DNA from: Candidatus Pullichristensenella stercorigallinarum
GTDB lineage: Bacteria; Bacillota; Clostridia; Christensenellales; Aristaeellaceae
Assembly (NCBI GenBank): GCA_018712945.1
Contig: DVFZ01000095.1
Span: 1-64,000, forward strand
Direction: 5' to 3'
DNA length: 64,000 nt
Under the pieces are notes generated by a model. It was not told the origin of the DNA. It made no database searches and worked only from the letters and a program-made list of their open reading frames with translations. The position numbers and the translations under genes are program-made. Of this stretch, positions 32,046-40,201 are shown one piece after another (within the stretch, counting starts at the first letter, position 1; every line of letters starts with the position of its first letter).

Positions 32046-33020
32046 TCAGTCGTCATACAGGTGGCACATAACCTGCGAATTGCCGACGCAGTGCATGGAA
32101 GGGGCCTGCGTTTTGCATTTTTCCATGGCCTTTGGGCAGCGGGGATGGAACAGGCAACCCGTGGGCAGGTGCACCGGGCTGGGCACGTCGCCGGAAAGCA
32201 CATGGGAGAATACGTCCTCGCGCGCGTCCACGTCGGGAATCGCGTCCAGCAGCGCGCTGGTGTAGGGGTGCAGCGGCTGGCGGAACAGCGTGTCCGTGTC
32301 CGCAAGCTCGACGATTTTGCCAAGGTACATCACGCCGACGCGGTCGCTCATATAGCGCACGACGTTCAGGCCATGGGCGACAAACAGATAGGTATAGCCG
32401 TAAGCGCGCTGCAAATCCCGCAACAGGTTGATGATCTGCGCCTGCACCGACACATCCAGCGCCGATACCGGCTCGTCGCAAACGATAAAGCGCGGCTCGA
32501 CGATCAGCGCCCGGGCAATGCCGATGCGCTGCCGCTGCCCGCCGGAAAATTCGTGCGGATAGCGGCGCGCGTGACCCGGCTCCAGGCCGACGCGGGCGAG
32601 CATTTCCATCACGCGGTTGTGAATTTCCGCCTTGCTCAACCCGCCGTGGATGCGCAGCCCTTCGCCGACGATTTCCTCCACCGTCATGCGCGGGTTCAGC
32701 GATTCAAAGGGGTCCTGGAATACAATCTGCATCTGCCGGCGCAGTTCTCGCTGCGCCGCACCGGTGGTTTTGTGTACGTCTTTGCCGTCGAAGGTAACGC
32801 TGCCGGAGGTGGGCTTGTCCAACCCCAGCACCACGCTGCCCAGCGTGGATTTGCCGCAGCCGGATTCGCCGACCAGGCCGAAGGTTTCGCCTTCGCGGAT
32901 TTCAAAGCTGACGCCGTTGACGGCCTTTACGCTGTCCACCTGATGCAAAAGCACGCCGCCGCGAATGGGAAAGTGCTTGACCACGTTGTCAAGCCGCACC
33001 AGCACATCGCCTTTTGCCAT
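32046..33020 (-). CDS. ABC transporter ATP-binding protein, DppF type
   Basis: 324 residues. Walker [10 protein letters not shown], signature [15 protein letters not shown], Walker [13 protein letters not shown]; glutamine-loop [15 protein letters not shown]. The C-terminal oligopeptide/nickel extension carries a Cys-rich segment ([14 protein letters not shown] and later Cys residues) that binds a 4Fe-4S cluster in relatives. Pairs with DppD encoded 3 bp upstream. Confidence 0.94.
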   Translation of the reverse strand: MAKGDVLVRLDNVVKHFPIRGGVLLHQVDSVKAVNGVSFEIREGETFGLVGESGCGKSTLGSVVLGLDKPTSGSVTFDGKDVHKTTGAAQRELRRQMQIVFQDPFESLNPRMTVEEIVGEGLRIHGGLSKAEIHNRVMEMLARVGLEPGHARRYPHEFSGGQRQRIGIARALIVEPRFIVCDEPVSALDVSVQAQIINLLRDLQRAYGYTYLFVAHGLNVVRYMSDRVGVMYLGKIVELADTDTLFRQPLHPYTSALLDAIPDVDAREDVFSHVLSGDVPSPVHLPTGCLFHPRCPKAMEKCKTQAPSMHCVGNSQVMCHLYDD

Positions 33021-33023
33021 GGT

Positions 33024-34007
33024 TCAATCCTCCTTTTCCCGCAGGAAGCAGCGGGCGCTGTGTCCGGGGCAAACCTCGCGCATTTCCGGGGCCGCCTGGC
33101 TGCATTCGCTCCGGGCCAGGGCGCAGCGCGGCGCGAAGCGGCAGCCCGAGGGCATATTGGAAATATCCGGAATGTTGCCGGGAATGACGTTCAACGGCTC
33201 GCTGCGCGGCTGCGACATGCGGGGGATGGAAGCGATCAGCCCCTGCGTGTAGGGGTGCAGCGGATGGGCGATCACTTCCGCGGTCGGCCCTTCTTCCACC
33301 ACCTTGCCCGCGTACATGACCACCACGCGCTCGGCAAAGTTGGCCACCACGCCAAGATCGTGGCTGACCAGGATGATCGACATATCCAGCTTTTCGCGCA
33401 ATTCGCGCAACAGCAGCAGGATTTGCGCCTGAATCGTCACGTCCAGGGCGGTGGTCGGCTCGTCGGCAATGAGCAGCTTGGGGTCGCAGCAAAGGGCCAT
33501 GGCGATCATCACGCGCTGCTTCATGCCGCCGGAAATCTCAAAGGGATAGCACTTCAGGCGCTTTTCCGGCTCCGGGATGCCCACCAGGTGCAAAAGCTCG
33601 ATGCAGCGCGCCCGCCGCTGCGCGGCGGAAAGCTGCAGGTGGGCCCTGAGCGTTTCGTCCAGCTGTTTGCCGATGGTCAAAACGGGGTCCAGAGAGGTCA
33701 TCGGCTCCTGGAATACCATGCCGATATCCTTGCCGCGCAGGCGGCGCATTTCGCTTTCGCTTGCGCCGATTATTTCGCGCCCCTCAAAGAGGATGCTGCC
33801 TTCGGATTTGAAGGATTTGCGCGCGGCAACCAGCTGGATGATGGACAGGCAGGTGACGGTTTTGCCGGAACCGGACTCGCCGACCACCGCCACGATTTCA
33901 CGCCGGCCCACGGCGAGATTGACGTCCTCCACGGCCGGGACCAGGCCCCCGTCGGTATAAAAGGACGTTGTCAGCCCTTTGATGTTCAGCAAGGGCGCTT
34001 CAGTCAT
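33024..34007 (-). CDS. ABC transporter ATP-binding protein, DppD type
   Basis: 327 residues from ATG 34007 (gaaaggtgtgatccgg upstream); the start lies inside the end of the NifH-like gene (8 bp overlap). Walker [12 protein letters not shown]-loop [12 protein letters not shown], signature [15 protein letters not shown], Walker [13 protein letters not shown]. The C-terminal Cys-rich extension ([23 protein letters not shown]) is typical of DppD/OppD. The overlap ties the transporter physically and translationally to the nitrogenase-like genes. Confidence 0.94.
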   Translation of the reverse strand: MTEAPLLNIKGLTTSFYTDGGLVPAVEDVNLAVGRREIVAVVGESGSGKTVTCLSIIQLVAARKSFKSEGSILFEGREIIGASESEMRRLRGKDIGMVFQEPMTSLDPVLTIGKQLDETLRAHLQLSAAQRRARCIELLHLVGIPEPEKRLKCYPFEISGGMKQRVMIAMALCCDPKLLIADEPTTALDVTIQAQILLLLRELREKLDMSIILVSHDLGVVANFAERVVVMYAGKVVEEGPTAEVIAHPLHPYTQGLIASIPRMSQPRSEPLNVIPGNIPDISNMPSGCRFAPRCALARSECSQAAPEMREVCPGHSARCFLREKED

Positions 34008-34818
34008 CCGGATCACACCTTTCCATCTGCTCAATCGCTGCATAGAGAACTTCGGGATCCAACGGCCGGGGGCTGGCGGCGTGCTCCAGCGCCAACAGGC
34101 GCTCCGCCAGGGCGGTCAGGGCGCGCTTTTCGGCCTCCGCCCCCTCCGCTTCACAGACCACGTGCCGCCGCAGTTCCTCGCGCTTGATGCGCTGCGAACA
34201 GGGGATTTCCCCCAACAGCGGCGTGTTGGCCATCTGCGCAAACGCATGCGCCAGGCGTTCCTCGCCATCGAAGCCGCGCGCGTTGAAAATCAGCCCGCCC
34301 ACCTTTCCGCCGACCGCCTCCATGCCGCGCAGTATGTTGTTTGCCGCCAGCAGGGAAGCCTGTTCGCCGGAAGTGACCACGCAAATCGTATCGGTAAAGC
34401 CGCGCGTCACCGGCGTGGCAAAGCCGCCGCACACCACATCGCCCAATACGTCGTAGAGCACCACGTCCGCCCGCTCGTAAGCGCCGCTTTTTTGCAGCCA
34501 TTCCAGGGCGATGAGAATGCCGCGCCCCGCGCAGCCCACCCCGGGGCGCGGGCCGCCGGATTCGCATACCAGCAGGTTTTCGCGCACCGGCAAGAGCACT
34601 TCCTCCGGCGCCGCCGCGCCGCTTGCCAGCGCGTCGTAGCGCTCCATCAGCGAGGGAAGGAGCCGGGAAGTCAGCAGCCGCGCCGTGTCCTTCTTGGGGT
34701 CGCAGCCCACCAGCAGCGTGCGCAGGCCGCGCCGCGCCAGGAGGACGGCCAGATTCACCGCAATGGTGGTCTTGCCAATGCCGCCCTTGCCGTAAATGGC
34801 GATTCGCCGCCCGCTCAT
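34000..34818 (-). CDS. NifH-like ATP-dependent iron protein (dinitrogenase-reductase family)
   Basis: 272 residues. P-loop YGKGGIGKTT (9-18), switch I region VGCDPKKDTARLL (37-49), first cluster ligand Cys96 in CESGGPRPGVGCAGRG, with the Arg99 equivalent of the ADP-ribosylation site, switch II LYDVLGDVVCGGF with the second cluster ligand Cys130. All features needed for a homodimeric 4Fe-4S, ATP-hydrolysing electron donor are intact. The C-terminus (RPLDPEVLYAAIEQ) is family-like. It would pass electrons to the NifD/K-like pair. Overlaps NifK by 4 bp (ATGA) and dppD by 8 bp. Confidence 0.94.
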   Translation of the reverse strand: MSGRRIAIYGKGGIGKTTIAVNLAVLLARRGLRTLLVGCDPKKDTARLLTSRLLPSLMERYDALASGAAAPEEVLLPVRENLLVCESGGPRPGVGCAGRGILIALEWLQKSGAYERADVVLYDVLGDVVCGGFATPVTRGFTDTICVVTSGEQASLLAANNILRGMEAVGGKVGGLIFNARGFDGEERLAHAFAQMANTPLLGEIPCSQRIKREELRRHVVCEAEGAEAEKRALTALAERLLALEHAASPRPLDPEVLYAAIEQMERCDPDD

Positions 34819-35984
34819 GAAAGCACCTCCTCCGCCAGAAGCCGCGCCAGGGCGGCGGCCGCCGCGTAGCCGAGCGTTTCCACCGGTTCTACCACGCGCC
34901 AGACCGGCTGATAAAAGGGCACATAGCGCCAGGCCTCGTCCAGCTGCACATTGGAAGAAGCAAACACCAGCTTCGCCCCGAAATCCCGGAAGCGTTCCAC
35001 CAGTTCAAAGCGGCCCAGATCTTCGTGGAATTCATCGCATACGCGCTGCCATTCGACGCCGCCGGCGGCGCGATCCACGCTCATGCACACGCGCGCGCCT
35101 AGCTCGTTTTTGAGGAAATCCGCCAGCGCGTAGGCATACCAGCCCGCGCCTTCCACGCCCACGCGCACGTCCGCCCCGCGCAGGGCTTCAGCGTAGGGGC
35201 GCAGTTTGGCGGCCCAGGCGTCGCGCTCCGCCGCCGCCGCGGGCTTGAGGGGCAGGCCCGCAGCCGCGGAGACATGGCGCAGGTAGCGCCAGCTTCCGGC
35301 CACGCCGATGGGCGCGGCGGAATCCAGGCTGGCGCGGTCCCACAGCAGGCCGGTGGAAATCTTGCGGGCGCGGCGGTATTCGTCCCCGCCCGTCAGAAGA
35401 TCGCTCCCGGCAAACAGGCCCCGCACAAAGCGCGCGTCCATCGCCGTGGCAAACAGCGCTTCCAGCGCGGCATAGTTTTTTTCAAAGGCATAATCCGTCA
35501 GCGCCAGCCCGTCCAGGGCCAGAGCGTCTTTGCCGCCCCCGTCCAGGGCGAACTTTTCCTGGAACAGGGCGTATACGCGCGCGCAGGCGTCCACCTCGTC
35601 CCCGGCCAGGGCGCTGCCGTCAAAGAGCAGGGCGCTCTTGCCGGTATAGCGCTCATATTCGCGCAGCGGCGCGGCGGCATCCTCGCCGGTCATGGCCGTG
35701 GCGCAGGTGAGAATGACGAAAAGCAATTCGGGGTGATAGATTTCCCAGGCTTTTTTCAGCGCGTCCGCCAGGCGCTCGTTCGCGCCCATGACCACCTGGG
35801 TCTGCTCCACGCAGGTGGTGGGCAAAAGCGGCTCCACGCCCGCATAGAGCATGGCCAGGCGGTGGCCCGACGAGCAGCTCACCGGGCCGTGAATCATCGG
35901 CAGGACGCCCGGCATTCCCGCGACGCATTTCAGCGCCCCGAGGATGCCGCAGCCCGTCAGCGGTTCCAAACGTTCTAGGTGCAT
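34815..35984 (-). CDS. NifK-like nitrogenase-family beta subunit
   Basis: 389 residues, shorter than NifK (about 520) and lacking its N-terminal extension. Three Cys match the P-cluster ligands of NifK in order and spacing: Cys12 (TGCGILGAL), Cys37 (MIHGPVSCSSGH) and Cys94 (VILTCATAMTGED). The NifK intervals are 25 and 58; here they are 25 and 57. The remainder is poorly conserved, without cofactor-binding residues. This suits a subunit that only holds its half of an electron-transfer cluster. It overlaps the NifD-like gene by 10 bp and the NifH-like gene by 4 bp. Similarity to NifE/N or BchB/ChlB cannot be excluded by eye. Confidence 0.82.
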   Translation of the reverse strand: MHLERLEPLTGCGILGALKCVAGMPGVLPMIHGPVSCSSGHRLAMLYAGVEPLLPTTCVEQTQVVMGANERLADALKKAWEIYHPELLFVILTCATAMTGEDAAAPLREYERYTGKSALLFDGSALAGDEVDACARVYALFQEKFALDGGGKDALALDGLALTDYAFEKNYAALEALFATAMDARFVRGLFAGSDLLTGGDEYRRARKISTGLLWDRASLDSAAPIGVAGSWRYLRHVSAAAGLPLKPAAAAERDAWAAKLRPYAEALRGADVRVGVEGAGWYAYALADFLKNELGARVCMSVDRAAGGVEWQRVCDEFHEDLGRFELVERFRDFGAKLVFASSNVQLDEAWRYVPFYQPVWRVVEPVETLGYAAAAALARLLAEEVLS

Positions 35985-37333
35985 ACATATCCCTCGATCT
36001 CGTTGGCGGTAAAGCAGTTCTCCACGAACGAATGCCCATCCATGGCCATCAGCATTTTGTTGCCCAGGTTGACCGCGCCTTCATAGCCGACGTGCGTCAC
36101 GGTATACACCGTGATGGGGACGAAGGGAATGCCGTGGCGCTTGCAGGTGTGCTGCTCCTGATAGCCGCCCATCCACACGTCGAAATCAAAATGCGTCGCC
36201 GCCCACTCCAAATCGTCCAGGCCCGGCGAGAGGATAAACGTGCCCACCTTGAGGCCGTGGTCGCGCATCAGGTGCGCCAGGTCCTTGCGGCTCCAGAAGT
36301 GCGGCCAGAACATGCAGGCCACCTGGATGTCCATCTCATAGTCGTTCAGGGCGTGCAAAAGGCCGATCACCCGCCCCGGGCCGCCGCTTACAAATACGCG
36401 CTTTCCCTTGAGCCGGGCCTTGTTTTCCAGGAACTTTGGCTCGTAGCGGGCGCGCATGGCGGCGATTTGGGAAGATACGTCCAATTCCAGGGCCGCGGCG
36501 ATGTTTTCCAGCCATTCCGTCGTGCCGCTGAAGCCGTAGGGGGCGCGGTTGCCCGCCAGGCGCAGGCCGTGCTTGTCCAACGTGTCGAGCATTTCCCCCA
36601 TCAGCGAGGAACAGACCACCGCGTTGACCGAGGCGTTCATGCTGCGCTCGATGTCCGCAAGGGTGCTGCCGCCGGAGACGACTGTGTTCACGGGAATGCC
36701 CAGCTCCTTGAGCATCGCCATGCAGCAGCCGATTTCATGGTTGCGCTGGCGCGACGGCCACATCCACCCCACAAGGTTCACCGATTTTTCCGGCGTGCGC
36801 GGCTTTTCAAGCAGCGGGCGGTACAAAGCCTCCAGCGCCGCGTTGTAGCCCGCCCATTGGTTTGCGCCGGAGATGCCGGAAACGTTGAGCTCCGTCGTCT
36901 CCACGCCCGTGGCCGCGGCGATGGTGCGGGCGATGGCGGCCATGTCCGCGCCGCAGACCGACATTGCGTCGGTCGGCAAAAGGACGATGCGCTTTGCGCC
37001 GCGCTTGCGCGCCAGCTTACCAAGGCTTTCGAGCCACGCCTGGCGCGGCGTAAAATCCCCCAGCACGATTTGCGATTGCGTAAATTCGAGCACGGGGAGC
37101 GGGCGCTTGCCCAGGTCGAAATCAATTTCGCCCCAGGCGACGATGGTGAAGTTCAAATGATAGGCGCAGCCCTTGGCGCCCACAATCACCGCCAGCACGT
37201 CCTCCATGGTCATGAACATGCGCAGGGCGGAGAACATTGGGCCAAGAACCTGATAGTCGGCCCAGAAAGATTCCGTATATTCCTGCTCGGGATGTTCGAC
37301 AAATTCCTCAAGCGTTCCGATGTATTTGCGCAT
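35975..37333 (-). CDS. NifD-like catalytic subunit of a nitrogenase-like reductase
   Basis: 452 residues; ATG 37333 follows acaggggagtatttt. Cys56 in VIVGAKGCAYHL aligns with NifD Cys88. The NifD Cys62 counterpart is missing and the Cys154 position is Asp122, with a Cys five residues on (Cys127). Cys241 in VNAVVCSSLMGEML aligns with the FeMo-co ligand Cys275 (block MMVCSKALINVA). The block carrying His442 aligns with RHGIPFVPITVYTVTHVGYEG, giving Thr408 instead of His. So a NifB-co-type cofactor bound by one Cys is plausible, but homocitrate FeMo-co is not. Substrate unknown. Confidence 0.85.
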   Translation of the reverse strand: MRKYIGTLEEFVEHPEQEYTESFWADYQVLGPMFSALRMFMTMEDVLAVIVGAKGCAYHLNFTIVAWGEIDFDLGKRPLPVLEFTQSQIVLGDFTPRQAWLESLGKLARKRGAKRIVLLPTDAMSVCGADMAAIARTIAAATGVETTELNVSGISGANQWAGYNAALEALYRPLLEKPRTPEKSVNLVGWMWPSRQRNHEIGCCMAMLKELGIPVNTVVSGGSTLADIERSMNASVNAVVCSSLMGEMLDTLDKHGLRLAGNRAPYGFSGTTEWLENIAAALELDVSSQIAAMRARYEPKFLENKARLKGKRVFVSGGPGRVIGLLHALNDYEMDIQVACMFWPHFWSRKDLAHLMRDHGLKVGTFILSPGLDDLEWAATHFDFDVWMGGYQEQHTCKRHGIPFVPITVYTVTHVGYEGAVNLGNKMLMAMDGHSFVENCFTANEIEGYVCT

Positions 37334-37367
37334 AAAATACTCCCCTGTGCGCGCATAAAGGCCGCGC

Positions 37368-38282
37368 TCAGTATTTTACCAGGCGTTCCCCCGCCAGGAC
37401 TTGTTTTTGCACTTGGGAAACCGCATCCGGCTCCAATACGCTCAAAAGCAGTTCGCGCATGGAGGCGTCGCCCTGCCGGACGACGGCGACCGCTGTACGC
37501 AATTTGACGCGCGCCGCCTCGGAAAGTTCCAGGGGATGAAAGCATAGCCCGGCGTGGCTGCCGAGGGAAGAACGGTCGCATATGGCGGCCTCCACCCTGC
37601 CCTGGCGCACCATGTCCGCCAACTGTACGTTCAGATATTCAGCCGGTTCCTCATCGCGCATGGAAAACAGCGCGTGTAGCGCGCACTGGTCGTAGGAATG
37701 GTCGTCAAAGGCGACTTTCGTTTCGCCGGGCACGTAGGGGCGCCCCTCGCGGGTAACCACGCCAAGATCCCCGGGATATTCGCCAATCCTGCCGACGGAT
37801 TCTATCGCGTCTTTGCGCACATTGACCGCGGTTTCATAGGCAAGCAGGCTCATGATGGCAAAATCGCACTTTTGTCGCGCCAGTATTTTTGTGCGGTTGC
37901 GGGAACCGCGGGCAAACAGGATGTGGATGGGAAGCTCTCTTGCGGAAATGGATTCATAAATGCCCGTTGCCAGGCTGCGGTAGTGGTGGTTGGCGTCCAG
38001 GGGCATCAGGCAGATCAGTTCGCCGTACCCGCAGGCGTCAAACAACTTGCGCCGGTCTACTTTGGCCAGAAACGTCCCGCGCGCGCCGCAGGCATTGAGC
38101 GTGATCGCACCCATGGCCTTGAGCTCCTGAAACGCGCTTTGCACGGTGCCGCGCCCGACGCCAAAGCCTTCGGCATATTGCTGTACCGGCCGTAGGTGGT
38201 TCATTCCATTCAGATACAAAACCAGCAGTTCCCGCGCCAAACGCTCGCGCACAAGCTGCTGCTTATTGATGGAACTGATCAT
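37368..38282 (-). CDS. YhfZ/GntR-type transcriptional regulator
   Basis: 304 residues. N-terminal winged helix: QQLVRERLARELLVLYL, then RPVQQYAEGFGVGRGTVQSAFQELKAMGAI (helix-turn-helix, about residues 30-62). The C-terminal part (about 75-300) resembles the periplasmic-binding-protein-like effector domain of the YhfZ family, including GSRNRTKILARQKCDFAIMSLLA and YDQCALHALFSMRDEEP. It is the first gene of the operon, 34 bp upstream of the NifD-like gene. It probably senses the imported compound or a product. A perfect palindrome between its promoter and start codon is the likely autoregulatory operator. Confidence 0.8.
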   Translation of the reverse strand: MISSINKQQLVRERLARELLVLYLNGMNHLRPVQQYAEGFGVGRGTVQSAFQELKAMGAITLNACGARGTFLAKVDRRKLFDACGYGELICLMPLDANHHYRSLATGIYESISARELPIHILFARGSRNRTKILARQKCDFAIMSLLAYETAVNVRKDAIESVGRIGEYPGDLGVVTREGRPYVPGETKVAFDDHSYDQCALHALFSMRDEEPAEYLNVQLADMVRQGRVEAAICDRSSLGSHAGLCFHPLELSEAARVKLRTAVAVVRQGDASMRELLLSVLEPDAVSQVQKQVLAGERLVKY

Positions 38283-38317
38283 GTACAGCCCTCACTTGTC
38301 AAAACGTCGCTTTTGTT

Positions 38318-38334
38318 CAATATACAGTATATTG
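38318..38334. promoter_or_regulatory. Palindromic operator upstream of the regulator
   Basis: CAATATAC-A-GTATATTG, a perfect 8-bp inverted repeat, just downstream of the promoter's start point and 36 bp before the regulator's ATG. The region is AT-rich in an otherwise GC-rich window. Confidence 0.7.
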
Positions 38335-38351
38335 TATATTTTGCGGGTCTA

Positions 38352-38380
38352 ATTATAACATGCCATACGGTGTTTGTAAA
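38352..38380 (-). promoter_or_regulatory. Promoter of the nitrogenase-like operon
   Basis: Minus-strand TTTACA (38375-38380), 17 bp spacer, TATAAT (38352-38357). It is the only good promoter I find before the twelve-gene unit ending at 26316. The rest of 38381-38580 holds a ggctgga/ctccagcc foldback (38457-38482), probably the transcript end of the hydrolase gene upstream, and no gene. Confidence 0.8.
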
Positions 38381-38580
38381 TATGCGAAAGAAAAACTTTT
38401 GGGGATATTTGCGGGAAAGCTGCGAAAAAAACCAGGCAGGGCGCGCGGAAAACGAAGGCTGGAAGACGCGAAAAGGCGCTCCAGCCCGTGTGTTTTGCAG
38501 AAAGCGTGCCAAATGGCGCCGCGTTTGCGCGCGCCATAAATTCCCAATGGATTTTGCCGCCTGACAGGCACGCGCAAGGC

Positions 38581-39864
38581 TCAGCGGGGCAAAATCATCT
38601 CTTCAAGGACGCGGCCGTCGGCCCAGGGCATTGCAAACCCCATCATGGCGGCCACGGTCAAAGGCTCGTCGATCAGCCGGACGCCCTGCAAGCGGGCGCC
38701 GTTGCGCGCCTGCGGCCCGTGCACCAGGAAGAAGGGCTTTTCGCCCCGGGCAGGGTCGTGCCCATGGTTGGCCATGTAGCGGACGCCGCTCTGCGCGGCC
38801 GGGGCCAGCCAGGGCCCTTCATCCATGCCGTCGCAGAAGTAAACGCCGTCGCCGCCAAGCAGCACGGCGGCAAAATCGCCGTCCAAATGGAAGCGCTCCA
38901 CAGCCTGCGCCCGCGGCACGACTTCGGAAATGCCCAGGCCGCGCATGACGTCCGGCGCGCTGAACAGGCGGACCGCCGCGTCGCCGTCCTGTCCGGCGGC
39001 GGTATAGACAAAGGCGCTCAGGCAGGCGGAGTGCGCCTGCATGCGCCAGGCCGATACGCCGTCCGCCGTGGGCACGAGCAGGCCGCGTTCCCGCAAAAAA
39101 CGGTTGGGCCAGGAGATCCGCGTCACCGGGAGCTGCCCGTGGTCTGAACAGAGGACGATATTGGTCTGCGCGAGAAGGCGCTCTTCCTGCAAGGCTTTGA
39201 GAAGCTGTCCCAGCAGCCGGTCGGTGTTTTCCAGCGCCGTGGCAACTTCAGGGCTGTGCAGGCCATGGTAGTGCTTGGCGTTGTCCACCTGGCAGATGTG
39301 GACGTAGAGAAGGCGCGGCGCGCGGCGGCGGATGACTTCCCCGGCGATGGCCGTTACGAACCTATCGAACATCGGCTGGCGGAACCCCTGCGGGATCTCG
39401 CCGGCCTTTGGCCAGATTTCGCGGATAAAGTCCGCGCTGCCCGCGCGGCAAAAAGGCTCCAGGAAGGGGGAATCCGGCGTTTCGCCCCAGATTTCCGGCA
39501 CCAGCGTATCAATAGGGCCGCGGCCCATGCAGGGCCACATCACGCAGCCCGTGCTCACGCCGGCCTTCCGCGCGGCGGCAAAGATGGTCGGCCGGGCGAT
39601 TTCATCCGTATAGAAATACCAGGGGCGCTTGCGGGTTTGCGGCAGGAAGCGCTCGTTGTTGTATATGTGCGTGTGCATCGGCCAGCAGCCGGTGGCCATG
39701 GCCACATGGCAGGGATAGGTCAGCGAGGGAAACACGGAGCGGACCCCCGTGGCCAGCGCGCAGCGCTCCAGAAGGCGTGAAAAGTTGGGCAGTGCCGCCG
39801 CCGCGCGCAAGTCTTCGCCCGTCATCGCGTCGATGGAGAGCACCAACGCCCTGCTTTGTTCCAT
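38581..39864 (-). CDS. Alkaline-phosphatase-superfamily hydrolase (type I phosphodiesterase/pyrophosphatase)
   Basis: 427 residues; ATG 39864 follows agggagggaacgcaa. Metal and nucleophile residues of the nucleotide pyrophosphatase/phosphodiesterase family are in order: Asp in VLSIDAMTG, Thr in FPSLTYPCHVAMATG, Asp and His in CQVDNAKHYHGLHS, DH in LCSDHGQLPV and His in ANHGHDP. No signal peptide, so it is cytoplasmic and the substrate is likely an intracellular phosphodiester, pyrophosphate or phosphonate. Own promoter at 39896-39924 and 300 bp away from the nitrogenase-like operon on the same strand; no evidence that it belongs to it. Confidence 0.82.
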   Translation of the reverse strand: MEQSRALVLSIDAMTGEDLRAAAALPNFSRLLERCALATGVRSVFPSLTYPCHVAMATGCWPMHTHIYNNERFLPQTRKRPWYFYTDEIARPTIFAAARKAGVSTGCVMWPCMGRGPIDTLVPEIWGETPDSPFLEPFCRAGSADFIREIWPKAGEIPQGFRQPMFDRFVTAIAGEVIRRRAPRLLYVHICQVDNAKHYHGLHSPEVATALENTDRLLGQLLKALQEERLLAQTNIVLCSDHGQLPVTRISWPNRFLRERGLLVPTADGVSAWRMQAHSACLSAFVYTAAGQDGDAAVRLFSAPDVMRGLGISEVVPRAQAVERFHLDGDFAAVLLGGDGVYFCDGMDEGPWLAPAAQSGVRYMANHGHDPARGEKPFFLVHGPQARNGARLQGVRLIDEPLTVAAMMGFAMPWADGRVLEEMILPR

Positions 39865-39895
39865 TTGCGTTCCCTCCCTGAAAAACATGAGCACT

Positions 39896-39924
39896 ATTAT
39901 AGCAGCTTGCCCTTTTTCCGTCAA
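39896..39924 (-). promoter_or_regulatory. Promoter of the phosphodiesterase-like gene
   Basis: Minus-strand TTGACG (39919-39924), 17 bp spacer, TATAAT (39896-39901). Confidence 0.8.
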
Positions 39925-39940
39925 CGCGGCCGCGAAAAAC

Positions 39941-40184
39941 CCCGCGCCGCAGGGCGCGGGGCCAGAGCGCTGACAAAGCCTGCAAACGCAAAAATTGCCC
40001 TGAACAAAGAGAAATCAGAGGCAATTTTTGCTTCCTGCGTCAGCTGCACATGCAGCCTGCGGTCACTTACGTCTATGTAAGCTCCCTTGCCTGCAAGTTT
40101 GCTTCCTTGTCTTGCAGGCTTTCTCATCCCTCTGGCAGTCTGTTAACTTTGTCAACATCCTGAACCCGCGCCGCAGGGCGCGGG
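39941..40184. repeat. Hairpin-bracketed intergenic repeat, copy 2
   Basis: A 197-bp element (about 39964-40160), closely similar to 10816-11013, flanked by two copies of cccgcgccgcagggcgcggg (39941-39960 and 40165-40184). That palindrome is unrelated to the one flanking copy 1. The element ends are the same as in copy 1 (AGGATGTTGAC and GCGCTCTGG, minus reading). Differences from copy 1 include loop changes and substitutions that keep stems (for example the aaagcctgcaa / ttgcaggcttt pair). The palindrome nearest the phosphodiesterase gene is followed by TTTTT on the minus strand, so it acts as terminator of the lipoprotein gene. Confidence 0.75.
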
Positions 40185-40201
40185 TTCAGGGGTGGGCGGG
40201 T

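Noticed and set aside
27625-37333. A classical N2-fixing nitrogenase cluster
   Set aside because: NifD lacks the His442 equivalent, NifK is only 389 residues, and nifE, nifN and nifV are absent. A nitrogenase-like reductase is the better call.
34000-37333. Light-independent protochlorophyllide reductase (BchLNB) or F430 synthase (CfbCD)
   Set aside because: Neither needs NifB, and no tetrapyrrole-pathway genes accompany the operon. CfbD also works without a separate K-type subunit.
38581-39864. The phosphodiesterase-like gene as part of the nitrogenase-like operon
   Set aside because: It has its own promoter, a foldback and a 300-bp gap before the operon promoter, with no motif linking it to the reductase.
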